From Bolinopsis microptera (taxonomy: Eukaryota; Ctenophora; Tentaculata; Lobata; Bolinopsidae), in the NCBI RefSeq assembly GCF_026151205.1, contig NC_087078.1, forward strand, positions 17,563,118 to 17,627,117: a stretch of 64,000 nt of DNA, read 5' to 3'. A model generated the notes under the pieces. That model ran no database searches and was not told the origin of the DNA. It saw only the letters and a program-made list of their open reading frames with translations. Made by a program: the position numbers and the translations under genes. Position 1 is the first letter of the stretch, and each line of letters opens with the position of its first letter. Below, one piece after another: positions 33,601-42,600 of the stretch.

Positions 33601-36600
33601 CACCTTGACAATCACCTGGGATCACCTTGACAATCACCTGGGATCACCTTGACAATCACCTGGCATCACCTTGACAATCACCTGGGATCACCTTGACAAT
33701 CACCTGGGATCACCTTGACAATGCGTAGTTGTGATAATTGAATCGTATAAGTATTAAGTAACTTATTATAATACCATAGTGTAATCGTAATAACACGCAT
33801 ACTATGATGATAGATGATAATATATATTATATATATTATGTATAATTGTAGTAATTGCTGAGTGATTCCCATCTACAATACTTGGTGGCGTAAAATTTGT
33901 TTATTCTGGCATAATTATTTTACTTTGTCTATTTTAATCCAGGTGCGAATATAATTAGATACAATGAATAATAGACCTGAACACAGCACACGCGTGCCAA
34001 ATAGCATTGAAATCAATGTAACCGTAAGTGTAAACAAATGGCTGAGAAATCTCAATGGTTAATGTTAATAATATGATTATATAATTGCGTCTGCAACCCT
34101 TAGACTATACTAGTTGAAATGTGGATCTCTCTAGACCGCAAGATGATATGAATTATTCATTCTTTTAATACTTCTTTACGACTTGGCTAGTTTGGACAAT
34201 ATGATATCCATCCCTGAAAACTGTTTTGGAGTCGCAGCCGTTTAAGAGCCGTTTAGTGACCACTTAAAGGATGTGGGTTGATTGTAGGTTAAGCCCAGCT
34301 AGTGACGGTTACAGACGACTAATTATGGGTGTGAAATATACTCCCTCAAATATACTAACTGGACATGCGCGAGTTCGCTAGATGTATCAGATGAGATACA
34401 CGTGTTTTTAATCAACCGTTTATAATAAATAAAATATGTGAATGTTCCTGTTTCCGGTTACTAATCATTTCGATGCTTACTGTGACAATACAATACATCA
34501 GCCTTCTTTGTTTAAAATTAAAAATCTCAAATATGCACATAACATTGCAAATATTTAAATTAACAACAGCATTTTCCTAATTCCTCCCCTTTGAACACAT
34601 TCCATATTCCAGTTAAAATGTCTAACATCGCCTCTTCCCCAGGTAGTTATAAACTGCGCACTGTTAAAAGGGTTAAGATACCACGTCGCAACAGAGCGCT
34701 TTCACCAGTGGCGGGACCAAAGACAAGTGTACGGGCTAAACTTTGCGTCAAGCGCCGAGGCGGAGGAGTTCGGAAATATTGTACGGGACTGTCTGGCAAA
34801 ACTTTCTGGAACTGTTTGTAAGTTTTTGTTTTCTATTAATGTTAACAAATAATTACAAAATTGAACTGTAATTATGCATAATTTTGTTGTGCGTACGAGA
34901 ATTATTTAACGTAATTATGCTCTGAGTAGTCTTTTCTATCGTAGCATGACATGAAATATGTCATGGAACTTCATATGATTTACAGTCTAAAGAGAAGCAA
35001 ACTTGAATGAGGAAAACAGTGTGTGTGATTTTGCGTGTATGTGTGATTGTGTGTGTGGAATATAGTGTGTGATTGTAATCATGCTTGTCCACGTTTATCG
35101 AGCTATATATTAACTTGATCACACCATATTGTGAACTCTTTGTACTCTCACGAGTAACCATTCTTCTTCATGTTCTCACCTCTCCAAACAATCCAGCAGA
35201 ATATAAAACATTCTCAAATTCTCGTGTGATTTCGTCCTGACAGTTTTTAAAATATCTCGAATTATTAAATACATCTTAAAAGAAGCTCGTGAATAATAAT
35301 TGTACACGTGTTACACAGTTGTGCAGGCAGCAGCAGTAGTAGTAGTATAGTTAGCAGTAGTAGTCAGTTGACACAATTCACAGTCAATAAGTCAACCTCA
35401 ACTTTTGAGAAAGATCATCCTGTGCTGTTGCAATTACAAAATTCCGTCATTTGACAAGTATGCTTAAGGAATGCGAGCGGGAACTTGAACACAAGTTTTG
35501 TGTAGTATTTTGTATGGAATAAAGCCACGCCATGCACGAATGATTTTATTATGGTATGACGTCACATAATCTCAGTATTCCTCAGAGAATTTCTGTTCTT
35601 GATCATGGAAATTATTTAATCCGTGCGTATCATATACGTGTGTGGCAGTATCTATACAGTCAACAGATCTTCTCTGTCGGTTATGGTTATTTGATATGAA
35701 CTTTACATACGCACTAGATTTATTGTGTTGAAACGTTTGAAAGAAGACAAAAAAGGGCCAATTTAATTCCTTTGGGGCTGTGTAACGTTGTACACGCCAA
35801 AGTAATCCATACACTATATATAATTAAGTAGTGTGTAGGGTGTGTAGTGTGTAATGTATAAAGACTTAGTCCAAGAATGTTGATCATTTGTTTCCTATAA
35901 CATGTATAAAATGTATATTGTCAGGATTATGACTCTTACACGGCTTAACAGGGTATTTTTAGCATTTTATACTCGTCCAAACAAAATTCTGATAAAAAAC
36001 CGGCATATATAAAAGAGATGGTATCTCTATTTATATTCATATATAATATATAGATATATATCTATAAAACCTTGGTGTGTACCCAGCAAATCGAGGTATG
36101 AAATTTTGAGTGTATAATATCAGTTCGTCTACATATTTTAACAGAGAGTGTATTGGCAGCCCACCCGTTAGTCCATTATCCCACTCTAGATCGATTACAC
36201 GGATCCAGCATTTGCTTTATAATACAATATATACTTTATAATATTCTAATAATACAATTATCGCACGTTCTATTCTCAACTGCCATAAAGCGAGGCAGGG
36301 CTGGGCAGGTACAGAAAAGTCAAAAGCAAGACCTGGTTCCCTGAAAAGTGAACAATGAACCTAACTCAAAATCCTATGATCTGATCTGAAATTATGTGTT
36401 ATTATGTTATGCACACGTTTTTGACTATCACTTTATGGGCAGGCCTGATAGCGCCAAATAAAGTTTAGGTCCGTTTATTGATTTATATTTTTTTGTTGGC
36501 CTCCACATCTTGTAAACATGGATTGATGGATCGGTCAAATGGATCCACGTGGAGGCGGTGTGTGGTAAACTGCTATTTAGTGCTACAGCAATACTATTAC

Positions 36601-39600
36601 CCGTTCCACTCTCATTTTAAAATATTCCTTTAAAGTAAATTTTACCTTACATTCATGAATCATGATTTCAAGGTCGTGACCATCAAACATCAGTTCTACC
36701 TTTTTTTCCTCTTCCTTATTTTACTACTTCTCAAATAGAGATTTGGTTCTTTCATATCCGTTCACGGAAATGAAAAGCGAAAATGCCTTGACAACAATTT
36801 AGTGTGCAGACAACATAAAATTTTGTGCAGATAGGGTTCATATCAATTTACGTTTGTTTACAAAAATTTGGATTTGCAGTAAGAATTGCTCTTGTGCAGG
36901 CCTCACGGTTACCAGGTTAATTTTTCTTGTCTACCTACGAAAGCGAATCTCTGTTGATTGTTGTTAGGATTTGTGACTGTAAGATGTTATTATGGAGTAA
37001 GCTGCAAAGATAGAAACATAGCAAATGTTACCGTATCAGGTTACCGTTGCCTCATGAGATATTGTTTATATTCGCGGAAATGTAGGAAATGTAGGAAGTA
37101 GATGGGTATTGCTATTATTCATGTCTTTAACGTCACTAAACCGTCAATACAACTGTCCAATAAGTGTAAAGAAGAATCGTCGGAGGCGGTGCACGCAATG
37201 CTCCTCAAAATGCAAGTCACCTTAACAGTATCCCAGTCCTAGTCGGACAGTTTGTAAATTGTTACAGTTTATATTCCATTTACACTATAATTTTTCAACA
37301 ATACTCATATTATTTGACATAATCATCATTTCTTATGCCTGACATTTCCTAGAACACGGAATGCATTAATACTAGAGATAGGGTTTTGGAATTTGTGGTA
37401 TGTGTCGACAAATGGTACCAATAGTTTATCTAACATATTATATCAATTGCTGTCTACGTTCATCCCCAAAGGTTTCGAGTGACAATTGATGATAGAATGC
37501 AGACAGCTGCTGGTATGCTCTGTTGCAAATTGGGTTACATAATCAGTGGAATTTTTTAGGCTTCACGCTTCCTTATCTGTTATCATCAAGTAACAATTAT
37601 AGAAATATCATTATACCCTAAGGGATAACATGGTCTTGGATTACAAATTCCAATCATTTTCCTTGGAAATGCCAGTCATACTAATAAAATAAATCTGCAG
37701 CGCCTGCTATGGATACGACGGCACAACAGAGGGCACAGGAAGAAGAGCAAAGGCTGGAGGACGAGCGGTTAAGGATAGAGGATGAAAGAAGAAGGGCCGA
37801 AGAGGTGCGAGTCAACCTTTTTTGCTTGTTTTATCATAAAACTTGTTTGGAGAGTTTAAACGTTATGTCCGCGTCATCGGGGAAATTTTACACTTGAACC
37901 CCCTTTCATTTAAGTTATATACTGTAAGGTGTTGTCAGATAAAAAATGGCGCTGAGATCACCGGAAGTTACGCCCTTTTCCTGTTTTAATGTGTATTTAG
38001 GCAAGTCTTAGTGATCTGATCTCACACTCTAGTTCCATCTGGTAGCAGTGCTATTATAAGTGTTATTGTCGATAAGATTACTTGATACAGTAAGCAAACA
38101 AATGGTTCAAACATTATCGAATAGAAGAATAATTATATAGAATCTTAAAATCTTGATGAGTTTTATCACGGATTGTTAATCAATAGTTTCATGCTTTGAT
38201 AAATTGCTGGAATATTAAGTAAAACGATCACTCAGGAAATTGCAAGACGAAATGAAGAAGAAAGATTAGCTATGGAAAAGATTCAAGAAGAAGAAAGACA
38301 GGTAATTTGTCCTTTCAATTGCAAGTTTCGAGGACCTTAGGTCAGATGATCTTTCTGACATAAGGTCATTCCTTTCCCCTGAATATTTCTCCAACATTTT
38401 TTTTCGAAAAATTTGACTTTATTTCCGACAATTTAAGATTTTAAAAAGACAAAATTTTAAAAGTTACCATTATCTTGAAATACGAAATATGAAATACGAA
38501 ATTTGATACAAGTTGGGTAAGTGAAGATGTTAAGTTTGGTTACCGAACAGTTGTTTCTCCGATCGTTTGACAACATCATCTTGACCACCACTCCTCACTT
38601 CTGTACGACAATTAGTTAGACGTTTTCGCTTAGAGGAAGATATTCCTCTAAGCGATATACATCATCCAGTATATTTAGTGAAATCCTAATTTTTCACGAC
38701 ATATAGATCGAAATCATGACATGTGGTCAAAAGTAATCAACTTTTGCACTACGGTAAATCATATTTCGCTGCGATTCGTGGTTTGATTTTGGGAAATAGT
38801 TGTACTTTATTGAATAAAAGAAACATAGACGAGCCTATTACTAACTTTCTTAGTCACCTGACACTCGTTTATAATATGATATACTGCAGTAATACGTAAG
38901 AGATTGTACTTTGACATTATATACAATATGGTTATTCATATCACTCAGGATAACCAAAATATTTCCCATTTTCGATCAGAATTTGGGGAAAAGAAAACAG
39001 CCGCGGTAAATTGGGTCTTGGTACATCAGATTATCACTGCATTTTGTAAATTATATTCTGTGTGTCATACTTCTCATTTTCCGTAAACTTTTTCCTTACT
39101 GATGGAGGAACCGAATTGTTACTTGCAGGAAGCCGCGACGACTCTTTCGTTACAAAAGGTTCTTTGGGAATGCGCGCGCATCCGCGCGGTCTAAATTATA
39201 AATCAAACTTGCTGATGCATGAGAAAATTCGATTTTCGACTTTTTTTTTATACTTCTGAATTGTTTGAAGTTGCTTAAAACAAACAAATGCGCTAATTGA
39301 ACATAATTATGACTACAAATAAATGCACTGTAGATTAAGTCACACCATTCTATACACAGAAATGTCGATAAGTGATTCGAACCTCTGTGGTCTGTAACGG
39401 CCAGAGTTTTGGGACCGCAAATGTAATTAGGACTCGTAACACGATATGACAGTAATCCGTGACAATCATGCGCCATGAGGTAATCAGTAACTGTCATTTT
39501 TATTCTCGTATTCTACGAGGTGTTAGTCTCGGTAAATCAGCATAGGAAGGAAGTAGGAACCATTACACAAACTTACTGTTCCGCTGAGAGTTGAGACGAA

Positions 39601-42600
39601 GATTTTGACAAGCTTCTAAACATCTCAATGTTGACAATATTTCACATTCACACCACTGAGTTGGAAGGATACTACCCAGACGGACTGCCTCAGCTCTTCA
39701 CTTGACATAATTCACAGTTGAAGTCAATTCAGAATAAATATCCATTCTGAAGGCTCCATAGCTCTCGTATCACCTTGTATCGTATTTTGACAGATCAGGT
39801 AGACTTTTCGCAGCATGATGATGTAGCAGTATAGCTGTGCCGTGGCAATACGAAATCTTGATTGGTCGACAGAGAACTAGATGTCATGTCGGTCGAGCTT
39901 TATTTATCATATGCATTTCTAGTTTGAAGCTAGACAAGTTGAGGCGTTGAATCGGTTCTTTGTAGTTAGTGCAGGTTCTCCGTTTAACCGCCTATATCTG
40001 CAACTTATAAATTTTGGTAAGCCACATTTCTGTAAAATACCTTAAATTTACACATGTGTAACCTCAATCAACCGACATTACACTATATCATATATAATAA
40101 TAGTACATACTTAGTTGGAAATATTTTATATTTATGATGCGATCTTAGCATGGTAAATCTAATTTAAATTCGTTTCAGAGACAAATGGCACCTGCATTAC
40201 CGTCATCAGCACCACCAGCTCCCAGAGCACCTGCAGCTCCTCCTGCAGCACCTGCAGCCCCCGCTGCACCCGCCGCACCCGCTGCACCTGCTGCACCTCC
40301 AGCTCCTGCTGCACCAGCGGCACCTGCTGCACCTCCAGCTCCACGAGCCCCTCCAGCACCTAAAGCGCCACCTGCACCTGCAGCACCTCCTGCTCCGAAA
40401 GCACCTCCTGCTCCACGAGCTCCTCCGGCACCTGGAGCTCCACCCGCGCCTCCAGCACCAGGGGCTCCAGCACCGAGAGCGGCACCGAGTGAGTCATTTA
40501 TCATCGACAATAACTTTGATACTATCCCAAAATCTGAACTAATTTCTGGATCATTTCTATGCTGCTATTAAATCTCACCCAGGATTTCACTTTACAGCAA
40601 TTGCCCAATTTAATCTATCTCTGCTTCAGGTGGTGGAGGTCTTGGTATGGGTGATCTTGCTGCGCAACTTGCTGGCGCAACTTTGAAGGTGATAAAGACT
40701 AGTGTTAATTACTTCAGTTTTTGTCTTTACCTTTTGAATAGCTTATTTGATTCTTTGGTTAGTCCAATTGATGTTATTTATTTGATACTTTAGTTAGTTC
40801 GTCATATATCATCGACTAATTGTAATCGTTTTCAGTCCGCAAAGAGCGCCAACAGACCCGCTCCAAAACCAGCCCTGAGTCTACAGGATGAGATGCGGCT
40901 GAAGCTTGAGAGGAGGAAAGCCAAATTGTAAGTTCAGCCTCTTATCTTGACACTTTTTGAAATATCTTTAAAAAACTTGTCTTAAGTCTCGCTTAATTTC
41001 AAGACCATTAAAACCTCGATTTACTGCAATCATAAACTATGCCATTATAATTAATACAGTTTCAAAATAAGTTGACTCCTTTATAAGCTCGTATGATCTG
41101 ACTCGCTAGTACGATTTACAAATATAATCGTCATGTACCCCAGGGCTGACGATTCAGGGTCCACAGGAGGAGGTTCGGGGACTGTCACACCCACACCATC
41201 GGTAATTAATTAATTAATTAATAGGCAATTTACTAATTAACTATATTTAATTTTTGTATGGCTGATCTTTTTTGTATTGTTAGATTCATTTGTCTGCGAT
41301 GGCTGTGACACACTTAAGAAAATGTTTTTAAAAAGCAGTGGATCAGCTATTGTGTTGGAGTCGTTTTGAATTGTTGTGACACTCGTCATGTCGTTGTTTA
41401 CAATAAGTGTCGTTGTTCACCGCTCGAAAATGGCATTTGATGTCTTGTTTGCACTTTTGTATAATGTATTTAGTTAACACTCACTCAAGTTTAAGGTCCT
41501 TGTTAAGATTTCTTTGTTAAACTTATTTTACAGCTACAGCATCTTTCACACCTCTTCATACATCAACTCCAGACCTATCATCTTTACACAGGAGAACACG
41601 GACACGCTTGTTATTGATTTCAAAAAAGGACTCAAACCCAGTAATTCACAAAAACTAAAAGCACTAGACGATCACAATCAAGTAAGTATTGATCATTACA
41701 TCCTATTAATCATGTTCATATCACGCATCCATTGAATATATCACCTTGAAATTCACATTTGTCTATCATCATTGCCCAATCACCAACCTTTAATAGTTTA
41801 ATCTTCACAAGCAACTCACTCACACAGGGTGACACTGACGGTACAGACAATAAATTATTTGACTTCAAAAAGACATTGAAACCCAGCAAATCATCGCAAT
41901 CACATAAAATACCCCAAGAAGTGAGTAGGACTCTCAGAATGCGGTTAGCAGTAGCAATTAACTAACTAACTAATCATGGTGGTTCGACTAGACTATAACT
42001 AGAAGCTCACTATATAATGTTTCATTGGTTTAATCATCGGAGGAGATATTGAAATAATAGAAAATGGTCGATAAGCTCATCCATACCAGTGATATTATTC
42101 GTATCACCTTGATTCAGGAGAAAACAGAGAACAGAGTCTTCGGTTTCATGAGGTCTTTAAAACCGAGCAAATCATCCACCAAAACACATTCACCACAAGA
42201 CTCAACCCCGCGCATGGAGGTAAAAGTAAAACTTACTGCCCTATTTAGTATGTAGCTAACATCGTAAAAATATGGTAAAAGAGCAAAGTTTTAACAAAGC
42301 GTTGAAAATAGAAGTTGGCATACCGGAATGTATTATCTAAGGACACTAATAAGTAGAAAATCGAAATGTTTGACTCTAACTAATTTTGACGTCATTTCAC
42401 CATCTTGACTGAATTGTTTCCTTGCTGTTCTGTAGGAAGCCGACTCTCCAAAACATAAAAGCAAATACTGTGTAAAAGAAACTTTCAACACGGTTTCAAC
42501 TCTCAAACAAACTACGCGTATGTTCGAAAAGAATAAATCACCAGTGAGTCAATCATTCATTTTCATTTCCATACTTATGTTCATATTCACATTCATATTC

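Noticed and set aside
28761-33722. Possible CRISPR-like repeat arrays
   Set aside because: The arrays are contiguous minisatellites without unique spacers, in a eukaryotic intron.
34591-34821. Basic 76-residue ORF resembling a small nuclear or ribosomal-type protein
   Set aside because: It overlaps Ena/VASP exon 2 in the wrong frame; the correct frame carries the EVH1 FHQWRD motif with matching splice phase.
40175-40510. Minus-strand Gly/Ala-rich ORF (silk- or collagen-like)
   Set aside because: Antisense shadow of the Ala/Pro-rich Ena/VASP exon.
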